A DNA stretch of 64,000 nt from UBA8389 sp035719105 (GCA_035719105.1 DASTGN010000003.1:186001-250000); one strand, 5' to 3'; counted from the first letter of the stretch, positions 55,027 to 62,588 are shown. Translations and numbers: made by a program. The notes: generated from the letters alone by a model not told the origin.

Positions 55027-55100
55027 CAGAAAGTGAATTTAGTACGGTTCGGTTCGCATGTAAACCAAAACCAACGATGAACGAACATGCTCGTTTTAAT

Positions 55101-55751
55101 TTAGCAACAACAACAGCCAGTCGACCGTTTTACGCCAGAAATGGTGAAACTGCAGACTTCGGCCTTCCCTTTTGCATAAGGTTGCGATTCTTCCAAAATA
55201 CGGATTTCTTTGAATCCGGCTGTCAACAGCATTTGCAGGTATTCGGGCTTGGTAACCGAACCAGCCCAGCATTCAGCCACTGCTTCAGGATCGTTTCGGT
55301 ACTCCTCGGGAATGGGCTGCGTGGCGTAAATATCGCTCACCACGAACCGCCCACCCGTACGCAAAATACGGAACACTTCGTTCCAAACTCCCTGTTTATC
55401 AGCGCTGTGATTGATAGTACAATTGGAAATAACCAAATCGACCGTTCCATCTTGCAAAGGTAGATGTTCGAGTTCAGCCTTGAGGATGGTGGCATTGGTA
55501 ATCGCGAACTTTTCGAGATTCGCCTTGGCTTTGGCCACCATGCCCTCAGACAGATCAATGCCATAAACATGGCCCTTGGGACCGACCTTTTCAGCCAGTC
55601 GCATCACGTCGTTGCCTCTGCCGCTGCCTAAATCCACACAAACATCCCCCAACAGAGCCTCTGCATGAAATACAGCACCCCCACAGGACAAACAGCAGGA
55701 ATCATCCTTGCTTAAAAGCGTATAACGTTGATTGATAGCTTCGTTCGACAT
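55101..55751 (-). CDS. ArsM-like SAM-dependent methyltransferase with Cys-rich ends
   Basis: The 216-residue class I methyltransferase has motif I VCVDLGSGRGNDVMRLA, then GIDLSEGMVAKAKANL and the ArsM-like ISNCTINHSADKQGVWNEVF. A Cys in AECWAGSVT matches the position of the third arsenite-binding Cys of ArsM. Extra Cys are a DSCCLSCGG segment near residue 20 and a terminal GCCCC. ArsM enzymes methylate arsenite; related enzymes may methylate other thiol-bound substrates. The ATG at 55751 is 1 bp after the DUF6132-like stop; the ORF extension upstream overlaps that gene. It ends 74 bp before the Cys-rich peptide gene. Confidence 0.85.
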   Translation of the reverse strand: MSNEAINQRYTLLSKDDSCCLSCGGAVFHAEALLGDVCVDLGSGRGNDVMRLAEKVGPKGHVYGIDLSEGMVAKAKANLEKFAITNATILKAELEHLPLQDGTVDLVISNCTINHSADKQGVWNEVFRILRTGGRFVVSDIYATQPIPEEYRNDPEAVAECWAGSVTKPEYLQMLLTAGFKEIRILEESQPYAKGKAEVCSFTISGVKRSTGCCCC

Positions 55752-55752
55752 A

Positions 55753-55992
55753 TTATTCGGGAATTTCGTCTGTGTCGGACGGTTTATTGGCAACCGGCTT
55801 CTTCTCAAAGGTATTAAATAATAGTCCACCGACCAATACCCCCCAAATGGAACTCATGATTGGGTTGGAAGTAATGGGACATGTACCGCTGGTACAACCC
55901 ACAAAATGATAATATAAATAGCCACCGACGCCACCCAGAATACCTCCAAGAATGGTCAAACGATGCTTTCGCAAATAAATCGGACACTGCAT
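55753..55992 (-). CDS. small Cys-containing membrane protein, DUF6132-like
   Basis: From the ATG at 55992 (MQCPIYLRKHRLTILGG) the product is 79 residues with two membrane segments (about 11-28 and 45-62). A Cys-rich loop lies between them: FVGCTSGTCPITSNPIMSS. The charged C-terminus faces the cytoplasm. I associate this layout with DUF6132, a Bacteroidetes family of unknown function that occurs with redox and metalloid genes. It is the first gene of the methyltransferase-peptide-radical SAM-thioredoxin reductase run, 1 bp before the methyltransferase. A role in membrane thiol or metal handling is inference. Confidence 0.75.
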   Translation of the reverse strand: MQCPIYLRKHRLTILGGILGGVGGYLYYHFVGCTSGTCPITSNPIMSSIWGVLVGGLLFNTFEKKPVANKPSDTDEIPE

Positions 55993-56062
55993 AATGCTAT
56001 AAATTAGTTGATTTTCAAACAAATATTATCTACTAAGAATATTTTCCTATTGAAATTATTTG

Positions 56063-56096
56063 CAAATATAAACATATTTTTGATTCGTACATACAA
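56063..56096 (-). promoter_or_regulatory. promoter of the peptide/radical SAM operon
   Basis: Read leftward, TTG (56096-56094) is followed after 23 bp by TATATTTG (56070-56063), a perfect -7 match. The leader to the DUF6132-like ATG is about 65 nt. It faces the hup promoter in a 186-bp shared region. Confidence 0.55.
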
Positions 56097-56113
56097 TCTT
56101 ACACAATTTTTGT

Positions 56114-56121
56114 TATTTTTG
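56114..56121 (+). promoter_or_regulatory. -7 element for the HU gene
   Basis: TATTTTTG matches TAnnTTTG, 57 bp before the HU ATG at 56179. Confidence 0.45.
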
Positions 56122-56178
56122 CTATTATGGATATTGTCTTTCTAGGTTCTTATTAATGTACCCGTTAAAAAAACAACC

Positions 56179-56451
56179 ATGAACAAAGCCAGTTTAATCA
56201 GCCTCGTTTCTGAAATGAGCGACATGAGCAAATCCGACGTGAAAAAAGTGCTTGAAGCTACCGTAGCAGCACTAAACAAAGGCCTGTCAAAAGGCGAAAA
56301 AGTATTGCTTACCGGATTTGGATCATTCAACGTGGTGGAACGCGCACCCAGGGTAGGCATCAACCCGAAAACCCTGAAACCCATGAACATCCCCGCCAAA
56401 AAATTTGTAAAATTCGTACCCGGGAAGGACATCACGAGTAGCATTCATTGA
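56179..56451 (+). CDS. HU-family DNA-binding protein
   Basis: The 90-residue histone-like protein begins MNKASLISLVSEMSDMSKSD and carries the HU signature GEKVLLTGFGSFNVVERAPR with the DNA-inserting arm (GINPKTLKPMNIPAKKFVKF). It bends DNA and packs the nucleoid as a dimer. Length and motif are canonical. It stands alone and is divergent from the radical SAM operon. Confidence 0.95.
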   Translation: MNKASLISLVSEMSDMSKSDVKKVLEATVAALNKGLSKGEKVLLTGFGSFNVVERAPRVGINPKTLKPMNIPAKKFVKFVPGKDITSSIH

Positions 56452-56493
56452 TGCTGCAGACTCTCGTTCTAAGTCTCAGCGTTCAATTCCGCC

Positions 56494-57405
56494 ATGAATC
56501 AAAATCCAGTTTGTAAACTCTTCAACATCCAGTACCCCATCATCCAGGGCGGAATGGTTTGGTGTAGCGGTTGGCGCCTCGCTTCAGCAGTAAGCAACGC
56601 CGGTGGGCTCGGACTCATCGGCGCCGGCTCCATGCATCCCGAAGTGCTACGCGAACACATCCAAAAGTGCCGTGCCGCCACTTCAAAACCCTTCGGTGTC
56701 AATATCCCCTTGATGTACCCACAAATCCAGGACATCATGCAAATCGTTGTAGATGAGCACGTCCCCATCGTCTTCACCTCTGCAGGCGGCCCCAAAACCT
56801 GGACCCCATTTTTACACGAACACGGCATTTTAGTCGCTCACGTCGTTTCAAACACCCTTTTTGCCCGCAAAAGCGCCGAAGCCGGCGTCGACGCCATCGT
56901 AGCCGAAGGCTTTGAAGCAGGCGGTCACAACGGCCGCGAAGAAACGACCACCTTCTGCCTCATACCCCTAGTGCGCCAAGCCACCACCCTACCCCTTATC
57001 GCAGCAGGCGGCATTTCCTCTCGCCCCAGCTATCAAGCCGCCTTTATTCTCGGCGCAGACGCCGTTCAAATGGGAACCCGCTTCGCTTTGAGCACCGAAA
57101 GCTCCGCCCACCCTCTCTTCAAGGCTCGCTGCCGTTCATTAAACGAAGGCGACACCAAACTCCTACTTAAAAAGCTAGCACCCACCCGATTAGTCGATAA
57201 TCCATTTTCACAAACCGTCTTGGAAGCCGAAAATCGCGGTGCCTCACCCGAGGAACTCCGCTCTCTCCTTGGTCACGGCCGCCCCAAACTCGGTATTTTC
57301 GAAGGCAACCTCACCGATGGCGAACTGGAGATTGGCCAGTCTGCCGGCTCCATTCGTCACGAAGAAACAGTTGCCGAAATCTTTGCTGATTTACTTCTAC
57401 AGTAG
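56494..57405 (+). CDS. nitronate monooxygenase / FabK-like FMN enzyme
   Basis: The 303-residue TIM-barrel FMN protein opens YPIIQGGMVWCSGWRLASAV and has the catalytic-His loop IVAEGFEAGGHNGRE, LPLIAAGGISSRPSYQAA and ADAVQMGTRFALSTESSAHP. These are the 2-nitropropane dioxygenase/FabK family motifs. Family members oxidise nitronates or reduce enoyl-ACP; without fab genes nearby the choice cannot be made. Codon use is strongly C-rich compared with the neighbours. Its stop codon falls within a remnant of the right arm of the 58-bp repeat described below. Confidence 0.85.
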   Translation: MNQNPVCKLFNIQYPIIQGGMVWCSGWRLASAVSNAGGLGLIGAGSMHPEVLREHIQKCRAATSKPFGVNIPLMYPQIQDIMQIVVDEHVPIVFTSAGGPKTWTPFLHEHGILVAHVVSNTLFARKSAEAGVDAIVAEGFEAGGHNGREETTTFCLIPLVRQATTLPLIAAGGISSRPSYQAAFILGADAVQMGTRFALSTESSAHPLFKARCRSLNEGDTKLLLKKLAPTRLVDNPFSQTVLEAENRGASPEELRSLLGHGRPKLGIFEGNLTDGELEIGQSAGSIRHEETVAEIFADLLLQ

Positions 57406-57599
57406 TAACGATAATTTGCTTTTCTCTTGTTTCCTTTCTGCATTTTTGAAAATTGGCCCTTAGCCGTTAGATCCAGATACTTTGATCCATTTTCTGCAAC
57501 CTCCACGCTAAGAGCTACGCCCAGAATCCTTTTGCCTGCGACCCTTTATTTGCAGAACTTCTTTATACTGTGTCTGCCTATTACAAAAGTGAGATTTTT

Positions 57600-57657
57600 A
57601 TTATCGCCATCAGGAGGGCAATTTTGCCGCTCTTTTCGCTACTGGAGTAACGATAAT
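57600..57657. repeat. 58-bp palindromic element, copy 1
   Basis: Begins ATTATCGCCATCAGGAGGGC and ends CTACTGGAGTAACGATAAT. The ends ATTATCG and CGATAAT are inverted repeats, and the arms remain partly complementary inward (GGGCAATTTT against TTTTCGCTAC), so it can fold into a long imperfect hairpin. Confidence 0.85.
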
Positions 57658-57776
57658 ATGCCTTTCCATTGCTTCGTTTCTGTGTTTTTAAAAACATCCC
57701 TCATTCACTTAACTGCGACCCAAAATTTGCAGAACTTCTTTATACTGTGTCTGCCTATTACAAAAGTGAGATTTTT

Positions 57777-57834
57777 ATTATCGCCATCAGGAGGGCAATT
57801 TTGCCGACCTTTTCGCTACTGGAGTAACGATAAT
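57777..57834. repeat. 58-bp palindromic element, copy 2
   Basis: Same length and ends as copy 1, differing by one base change near the centre (GCCGACC instead of GCCGCTC). Confidence 0.85.
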
Positions 57835-57953
57835 ATGCCTTTCCATTGCTTCGTTTCTGTGTTTTTAAAAACACATCCTTCATTCACTTAACTGCGACCC
57901 AAAACTTGCAAAACTTCGTTTGCGCAGTCTGCCTATACAAAAGTGAGATTTTT

Positions 57954-58011
57954 ATTATCTCTATCAGGGTAGCAATTTTGCCGCTCTTTTCGCTACTGGA
58001 GTAACGATAAT
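57954..58011. repeat. 58-bp palindromic element, copy 3
   Basis: Starts ATTATCTCTATCAGGGTAGC and ends GGAGTAACGATAAT. The left arm carries the GGGTAGC variant, which pairs better with GCTAC of the right arm. Confidence 0.85.
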
Positions 58012-58130
58012 ATGCCTTTCCATTGCTTCGTTTCTGTGTTTTTAAAAACACATCCTTCATCCATTAAACTGCGACCCAAAACTTGCAAAACTTCGTTTGC
58101 GCAGTCTGCCTATACAAAAGTGAGAATTTT

Positions 58131-58157
58131 ATTATCACTATCAGGGTAGCAATTCAA
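58131..58157. repeat. 27-bp left half of the palindromic element
   Basis: ATTATCACTATCAGGGTAGC followed by AATTCAA; a half element placed directly before copy 4. Confidence 0.8.
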
Positions 58158-58215
58158 ATTATCGCTACCAGGAGGGCGATTTTGCCGCCCTTTTCGCTAC
58201 TGGGGAAACGATAAT
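58158..58215. repeat. 58-bp palindromic element, copy 4
   Basis: Starts ATTATCGCTACCAGGAGGGC and ends CTGGGGAAACGATAAT. The centre GGGCGATTTTGCCGCCC can form its own GGGCG/CGCCC hairpin. Confidence 0.85.
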
Positions 58216-58247
58216 AGGATTTTACTTTTTAGGGTTGGTGGATGTGG

Positions 58248-58427
58248 TTGGAGGTGGTTATGAGTATTTGGAGGTGGTTATGAGTATTTGGAGGTAGTTA
58301 TTAGTAGTTGGAGGTAGTTATGAGTAGTTGGAGGTAGTTTTGAGTAGTTGGAGGTAGTTTTGAGTAATTGGAGGTGATTATGGGTAGTTGGAGGTAGTTA
58401 TGAGTCTTTGGAGGTAGTTGGGAGCGG
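58248..58427. repeat. 20-bp tandem array, nine units (TTGGAGGTAGTTATGAGTAG type)
   Basis: Nine units of exactly 20 bp, each opening TTGGAGGT; variation lies mainly at positions 9-10, 13-14 and 17-20. Guanine-rich on the plus strand, no Cys-like or gene-like ORF. 20 is not a multiple of three, so it is not coding in one frame. Confidence 0.95.
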
Positions 58428-58572
58428 TTAGTTTAATTAGTTCAAAATTGATTCTGAGAAAAATTGGGAAGTATTCAGAAAAGTGTGTCAGCCCTAATTC
58501 CTAAAGCAATTCAAATTACCGTTACCAGAATAGCAGTTAAAATTGCCCTAAATGTAGTAGAAATAGTAGTAT

Positions 58573-58593
58573 AAGAAGAAGAAGAAGAAGAAG
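58573..58593. repeat. AAG microsatellite, seven units
   Basis: Seven perfect AAG triplets, flanked by TAGTAGTAG-type runs at 58564-58570 and 58600-58609. Confidence 0.95.
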
Positions 58594-58613
58594 TATAAGT
58601 AGTAGTAGTTCAT

Positions 58614-58667
58614 ATTATCGCTATCAGGGTAGCAATTCAAATTATCGCTATCAGGGTAGCAATTCAA
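58614..58667. repeat. two 27-bp half elements in tandem
   Basis: Two identical copies of ATTATCGCTATCAGGGTAGC plus AATTCAA (58614-58640, 58641-58667), leading straight into full copy 5. A degenerate half copy also lies near 58515-58540. Confidence 0.9.
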
Positions 58668-58725
58668 ATTACTGCTATCAGGTGGGCGATTTTGCCGCTC
58701 TTTTCGCTACTAAAGTAACGATAAT
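58668..58725. repeat. 58-bp palindromic element, copy 5
   Basis: Starts ATTACTGCTATCAGGTGGGC and ends CTAAAGTAACGATAAT; same length and central GGGCGATTTTGCCG as the others. Confidence 0.85.
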
Positions 58726-58750
58726 AAAAAACCACTAAAAACAAGGTTAG

Positions 58751-58860
58751 TTAAGACACGAAAGGGTGAGTTAAGACACGAAAGGGTGAGTTATGCCACG
58801 AAAGGGCAAGCTGAGCAAAGGCAAGCCACGAAAGGGTGAGTCACATTACGAAAGGGCAAG
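58751..58860. repeat. second 20-bp tandem array (CACGAAAGGG core)
   Basis: Units at 58751, 58771, 58791, 58821 and 58841 share CACGAAAGGGTGAG or a close variant, with a partial unit at 58811-58820. It differs in sequence from the first 20-bp array. The ORF at 58793-58978 crosses it and is Lys/Pro low complexity. Confidence 0.9.
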
Positions 58861-58895
58861 TCAAACCACTCAATGCCATACAAAGAAAATCAAAC

Positions 58896-58970
58896 CGAAG
58901 CTACGCAAGCCGAAGCCACCAAAGCCGAAGGTACGCAAGCCGAAGCCACGAAAGCCGAAGCCACGCAAAA
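58896..58970. repeat. 15-bp tandem array, five units (CGAAGCCACGCAAGC type)
   Basis: Five units of 15 bp, each opening CGAAG. In one plus frame they read as Lys-Pro-Lys-Pro-Arg repeats (part of the 61-codon ORF at 58793-58978). That frame has no start signal and no family, so I treat it as repeat DNA. Together with the arrays above it fills 57.4-59.0 kb, where I find no convincing gene. Confidence 0.9.
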
Positions 58971-59017
58971 TGAAATGAAATGAAACGAAACCAAGCAAGC
59001 CGAGTCAAAGGAAAAAA

Positions 59018-59410
59018 CTAAAGCAAATCCGCTGCTCCAAGCGGCTCATACGGCCCATCCTTGCATTCGAAAATGGTGCTGCCAGGCTCCAGCACTTCGA
59101 TGTTGTGCCATTGGCCTGCGGGGATGTTGACGCCATAAAGGCCTTGCAGGGGGTCCAGGATCAGGTCTTCTGAGACGGTGCCATCGGCGTTGTAAAACAG
59201 GACACGGATGCGGCCGCGGAGGAGGACATAGGTTTCTTGAGTGGCGGGGTGGCGGTGGATGGGCAATAGAGTGCCGGGTTCCAGGGCGTTAAGCATGCGT
59301 TGAGAGGGGGAATCGGCGCTGGAATGGAAATTGAAATTCATGCGAAGGCGAGACGAGAGTTTGGCTTCATCCGAGATTCGATCTAACAAAGCATTATCGA
59401 TGACTTGCAT
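59018..59410 (-). CDS. WbuC-family cupin
   Basis: The 130-residue protein starts MQVIDNALLDRISDEAKLSS at 59410 and carries cupin motif 1 LLPIHRHPATQETYVLLRGR (metal-binding His pair and Glu) and motif 2 GVNIPAGQWHNIEVLEPGS. WbuC-type cupins are found in O-antigen and exopolysaccharide loci; their reaction is unknown. It starts 51 bp after the CapD-like gene on the same strand, consistent with a surface-sugar operon. An upstream in-frame extension to 59464 would overlap the CapD stop and lacks similarity. Confidence 0.87.
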   Translation of the reverse strand: MQVIDNALLDRISDEAKLSSRLRMNFNFHSSADSPSQRMLNALEPGTLLPIHRHPATQETYVLLRGRIRVLFYNADGTVSEDLILDPLQGLYGVNIPAGQWHNIEVLEPGSTIFECKDGPYEPLGAADLL

Positions 59411-59460
59411 ATATAAAGGTATTAATGTGAACCAACGAGAACCAACGGGAACCACGTGAA

Positions 59461-61389
59461 TCAACCAACTTCCGAGACTTCGTCGTATATTTCGAAAGGA
59501 GAGTTTTGGCTTTTAAACTCGGGAATCAGTTCCTTCATAGCTCGAATCGTACAAGGAATATCCACGATGTAGGCGCAATCGATAGCCTTTGTTAGTTTAT
59601 TGCAGACATCATCGAAATCGTACTGACGCACCTTCGCAACGGTAATCTTTTCGTGCTCTGTGGGCAGGGTCGTTTCCTTGTCATTCAGCAGTTCCTCGTA
59701 GAGTTTTTCGCCGGGTCTCAGGCCGGTAATTTGAATCTTGATGTCGACATCGGGCAGCAAACCGGCCAATTCGATCATTTTTCTGGCCAAATCGATGATC
59801 TTGACGGGTTCACCCATGTCAAAGACGTAGATTTCACCCGATTTGCCAAACGAAGCGGCTTCCAGAACCAAGCGGCAGGCTTCGGGAATGGTCATGAAAT
59901 AGCGGATAATATCGGGGTGAGTCACCGTAACCGGACCACCACGTTCAATCTGCGATTTGAAGTGCGGAATCACGGAACCGTTGGAACCCAACACATTGCC
60001 GAAACGAGTGGTTACGAATTGAATCGGATTCCCCATTCGGGCAGCTTCCTTGGCCAAGGTCTGAACGTAGATTTCGGCCATGCGTTTGGAAGCACCCATC
60101 ACATTGGTAGGGTTCACAGCCTTGTCGGTGGAAATCATGACGAAACGCTCCACACCGTATTGGGCAGAGAAGCTACTTAAATTCTTGGTACCAAGCACAT
60201 TGACCAAAATAGCCTCGCAAGGATTTTCCTCCATCATCGGCACATGCTTGTAGGCAGCAGCATGGTAGACAACCTGCGGCCTAAACTTGCGGAACACAAA
60301 GCCCAAGCGGTTCACACTGCGGACATCACCAATCACCGTTTCAAAAACGAGATCCGGGTAAATCAACTCCAACTCCAAACGAAGGTTGTGAAGCGGGGTT
60401 TCAGCCAAGTCGAACAAAACAAGCGACTGCGGTCTGAACTGAGCCAGTTGGCGAACCAATTCACTACCAATGGAACCGGCAGCACCCGTAATGAGAATCA
60501 CCTTGTTGCGAACCTGGCTCTCAATACGCTCCATATCGATGCGAATTTCCTCCCTACCCAACAAATCCTCGAACTGAATAGGCTTCATCTGAACATGCAT
60601 TTGACCGGGGCTATCCACACCCTCGAACGGTGGTGATACCATCACCTCCAACCCTTTTTCCAAACAGGTGGAGATAAAAGCCTCTTCTTGGCGAGCTGAT
60701 ATGTAATCGGGAAATAAAATGGTCAATATCTGATTCTTACGCAAAAACACATCCATATTGTCGCTTTCCAAATCGTACACAGGCAAATCGTGGATGCGCA
60801 TGCTGCGTGATTTGCCGTCACGTACCAAAAAACCCTGCACCAAATGGTTGTTCCTCGGGCTTTTGTTGATCCATTGAGCCAAGGCCAAGCTGTGTCCGCC
60901 GATACCGTACACTAACGTGTTCTTGCCCTTCTTGCCCGAATAGCTCATGGTGTAGAAATACAAAAAAACCACGATGAGCCGCATGGACAACATCAAAGAG
61001 AGCGAATAAATCATCAGGTTTTGCACCAAAAACAAGCGGTAGGGAACATCCAACTGCATCGCTACGATCAAACCCAAGAAAACCACATTGGATGAAAACA
61101 GAGCGAGGAATACCCGCCACAATTCCTGCAGGTTGGAATGACGAATCAGTCCGCGATATGACTTGAAAAAGTAGAAGGAAACCGCATTAACTATCAAATA
61201 AATGAAACACCATACGAGAACGTTTGGAATTTGATGGTCGGCGTCCACTTTGGATCGAATGTACACCGCACCAAAATACGCAGCAGTACATAAAAACAAA
61301 TCAATCGAATAAATTATCCAACGATTGAACATGGATTTACCCATGAGTTTCGTGAAAAATCTTCTTAGAACATTTTGAATTTCATTCAT
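59461..61389 (-). CDS. membrane nucleoside-diphosphate-sugar 4,6-dehydratase (CapD/FlaA1/PglF type)
   Basis: The 642-residue protein has four N-terminal membrane helices (about residues 25-135), a CoA-binding-like Rossmann domain (GIGGHSLALAQW), and a C-terminal SDR domain. The SDR NAD motif is VILITGAAGSIGSELVRQ and the catalytic region is MISTDKAVNPTNVMGASKRM, where Met replaces the usual Tyr, as in PglF/WbpM. It should make UDP-4-keto-6-deoxy-GlcNAc for capsule, O-antigen or protein glycans. A -7 element lies 23 bp upstream. No glycosyltransferase lies in the window. Confidence 0.92.
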   Translation of the reverse strand: MNEIQNVLRRFFTKLMGKSMFNRWIIYSIDLFLCTAAYFGAVYIRSKVDADHQIPNVLVWCFIYLIVNAVSFYFFKSYRGLIRHSNLQELWRVFLALFSSNVVFLGLIVAMQLDVPYRLFLVQNLMIYSLSLMLSMRLIVVFLYFYTMSYSGKKGKNTLVYGIGGHSLALAQWINKSPRNNHLVQGFLVRDGKSRSMRIHDLPVYDLESDNMDVFLRKNQILTILFPDYISARQEEAFISTCLEKGLEVMVSPPFEGVDSPGQMHVQMKPIQFEDLLGREEIRIDMERIESQVRNKVILITGAAGSIGSELVRQLAQFRPQSLVLFDLAETPLHNLRLELELIYPDLVFETVIGDVRSVNRLGFVFRKFRPQVVYHAAAYKHVPMMEENPCEAILVNVLGTKNLSSFSAQYGVERFVMISTDKAVNPTNVMGASKRMAEIYVQTLAKEAARMGNPIQFVTTRFGNVLGSNGSVIPHFKSQIERGGPVTVTHPDIIRYFMTIPEACRLVLEAASFGKSGEIYVFDMGEPVKIIDLARKMIELAGLLPDVDIKIQITGLRPGEKLYEELLNDKETTLPTEHEKITVAKVRQYDFDDVCNKLTKAIDCAYIVDIPCTIRAMKELIPEFKSQNSPFEIYDEVSEVG

Positions 61390-61411
61390 TAGTCAGGTAG
61401 CATGAAACATA

Positions 61412-61419
61412 CAAAAATA
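61412..61419 (-). promoter_or_regulatory. -7 element for the CapD-WbuC genes
   Basis: Read leftward this is TATTTTTG (TAnnTTTG), 23 bp before the CapD ATG. Confidence 0.45.
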
Positions 61420-61461
61420 ACAAAAAGTTTACTTCTATAGCGGTTTATCAAAGAATTGTTC

Positions 61462-61491
61462 AAAAAAAAAGCCGTTCCAAAATGAAACGGC
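61462..61491 (-). terminator. terminator of the nucleotidyltransferase-epimerase operon
   Basis: Read leftward, GCCGTT pairs with AACGGC around a 9-nt loop and is followed by nine T. It lies 33 bp after the epimerase stop. Confidence 0.9.
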
Positions 61492-61523
61492 CATTAATTA
61501 CTTTAATATCAATTTATTACAAA

Positions 61524-62588
61524 TTATATTTTATCCCAAGCGACATACCACTGAGCAAAGGCCTCCAAACCCTCCTTCAGGGTCGTCGAAGGTTTGTAAC
61601 CGAACTCCTTTTCCAAGTCCGAAACATCGCAATACGTATTCAAAACATCCCCTGGCTGCATGGGTAAAAACTCCTTGACAGCCTCTTTTCCAAGTGCTTG
61701 CTCCAGCGTTTCGATGTAATCCATCAAACGGACAGGAGCCGAGCTTCCAATGTTGTATATTCGGTATGGCTCCGACGAAGTCGCCGGATCAGGCGCCTGC
61801 GCATTCCAATCCGCTGCAGCCGTGGCCGGCTTGTTGATGACCCGAACCACCCCCTCAATGATATCCGCAATGTAGGTGAAATCCCTGCCCATGTCCCCCT
61901 TATTGAAAACCTTGAGCGTTTTGCCGTGCAAGATGGCATCGGCAAAAAGCATCGGCGACATGTCCGGCCTGCCCCACGGCCCATAAACCGTAAAAAACCG
62001 CAAACCCGTAGTGGGCATCTGATACAGTTTCGAAAACACATGCGCCATCAACTCGTTGCTCTTCTTGGTGGCCGCATAAAACGAAACCGGATGGTTCACT
62101 GATTCGTGCGTGGAAAACGGCATGTGCCCGTTCAGCCCATAAACGCTGCTCGAACTGGCATACACCAAATGTTCCACCCGATGCTTCCGCGATTGTTCCA
62201 AAATATTGGTGAAACCCACGATGTTGCTGTTTACGTAGGCCATCGGATTCTCGATGGAGTACCGCACGCCAGCCTGCGCACCCAGGTTGCAAACCACCCC
62301 GAAGGCAATCTCCTCGAACAAGGAAGCCAAGTTTTCACTGTCCTCCATTTTTATCCGGATGAACCGATAGCCCTTGTGTTTTGCGCTGGGAGTCAGTTTG
62401 TTCCATTGAATAGCCTCCTCAGTAACGCCCAACTCCGCCAATCGCGCGTACTTCAATCGAACGTCGTAATAATCGTTGATGTTATCCAGTCCCACCACTT
62501 GCCAGCCCTCAGCCAACAAACGTTCCGAAAGCCAGAAACCGATGAAACCGGCACCACCAGTCACCAAAATCGTCTTGTTTTGTATCAC
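61524..62588 (-). CDS. UDP-glucuronate 4-epimerase (GalE-type SDR)
   Basis: The 354-residue cytoplasmic enzyme interconverts UDP-glucuronate and UDP-galacturonate. It has the NAD loop VTGGAGFIGFWLSERLL with DNINDYYDVRLKYARL, which is typical of UDP-GlcA epimerases. The catalytic Ser is in YASSSSVYGLN and the Tyr-Lys pair in SFYAATKKSNELMAH. FFTVYGPWGRPDMSP is the substrate loop. It overlaps the upstream nucleotidyltransferase gene by 4 bp (ATGA). Uronic acids made here would go into capsule or LPS. Confidence 0.92.
   Translation of the reverse strand: MIQNKTILVTGGAGFIGFWLSERLLAEGWQVVGLDNINDYYDVRLKYARLAELGVTEEAIQWNKLTPSAKHKGYRFIRIKMEDSENLASLFEEIAFGVVCNLGAQAGVRYSIENPMAYVNSNIVGFTNILEQSRKHRVEHLVYASSSSVYGLNGHMPFSTHESVNHPVSFYAATKKSNELMAHVFSKLYQMPTTGLRFFTVYGPWGRPDMSPMLFADAILHGKTLKVFNKGDMGRDFTYIADIIEGVVRVINKPATAAADWNAQAPDPATSSEPYRIYNIGSSAPVRLMDYIETLEQALGKEAVKEFLPMQPGDVLNTYCDVSDLEKEFGYKPSTTLKEGLEAFAQWYVAWDKI

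Larger units (their letters stand above)
57538..58222. repeat. four ~177-bp tandem repeat units
   Basis: Units begin at 57538, 57715, 57894 and 58071 (spacing 177, 179, 177 bp) with GCGACCC; the fourth is incomplete. Each holds a variable GCAGAACTTC region, ACAAAAGTGAGA and a 58-bp palindromic element. The first three continue with TATGCCTTTCCATTGCTTCG and TGTTTTTAAAAACA. A decayed partial unit lies at about 57405-57470. Rightward ORFs here (for example 57427-57891) only reflect the repetition and have no protein family. Confidence 0.9.

Noticed and set aside
55081..55094. Small palindrome ACGAACATGCTCGT between the methyltransferase and peptide genes
   Set aside because: The stem is five pairs including a G-T pair and lacks a T-run in the leftward direction, so it is too weak to call a terminator or operator.
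57427..57891. 154-codon rightward ORF
   Set aside because: It runs through the tandem repeats and its protein is internally duplicated only because the DNA is; no family, signal or start site supports it.
57538..58730. Possible CRISPR array
   Set aside because: The repeats are palindromic 58-bp elements and ~177-bp units whose intervening sequence is itself repeated; there are no unique spacers and no cas genes.
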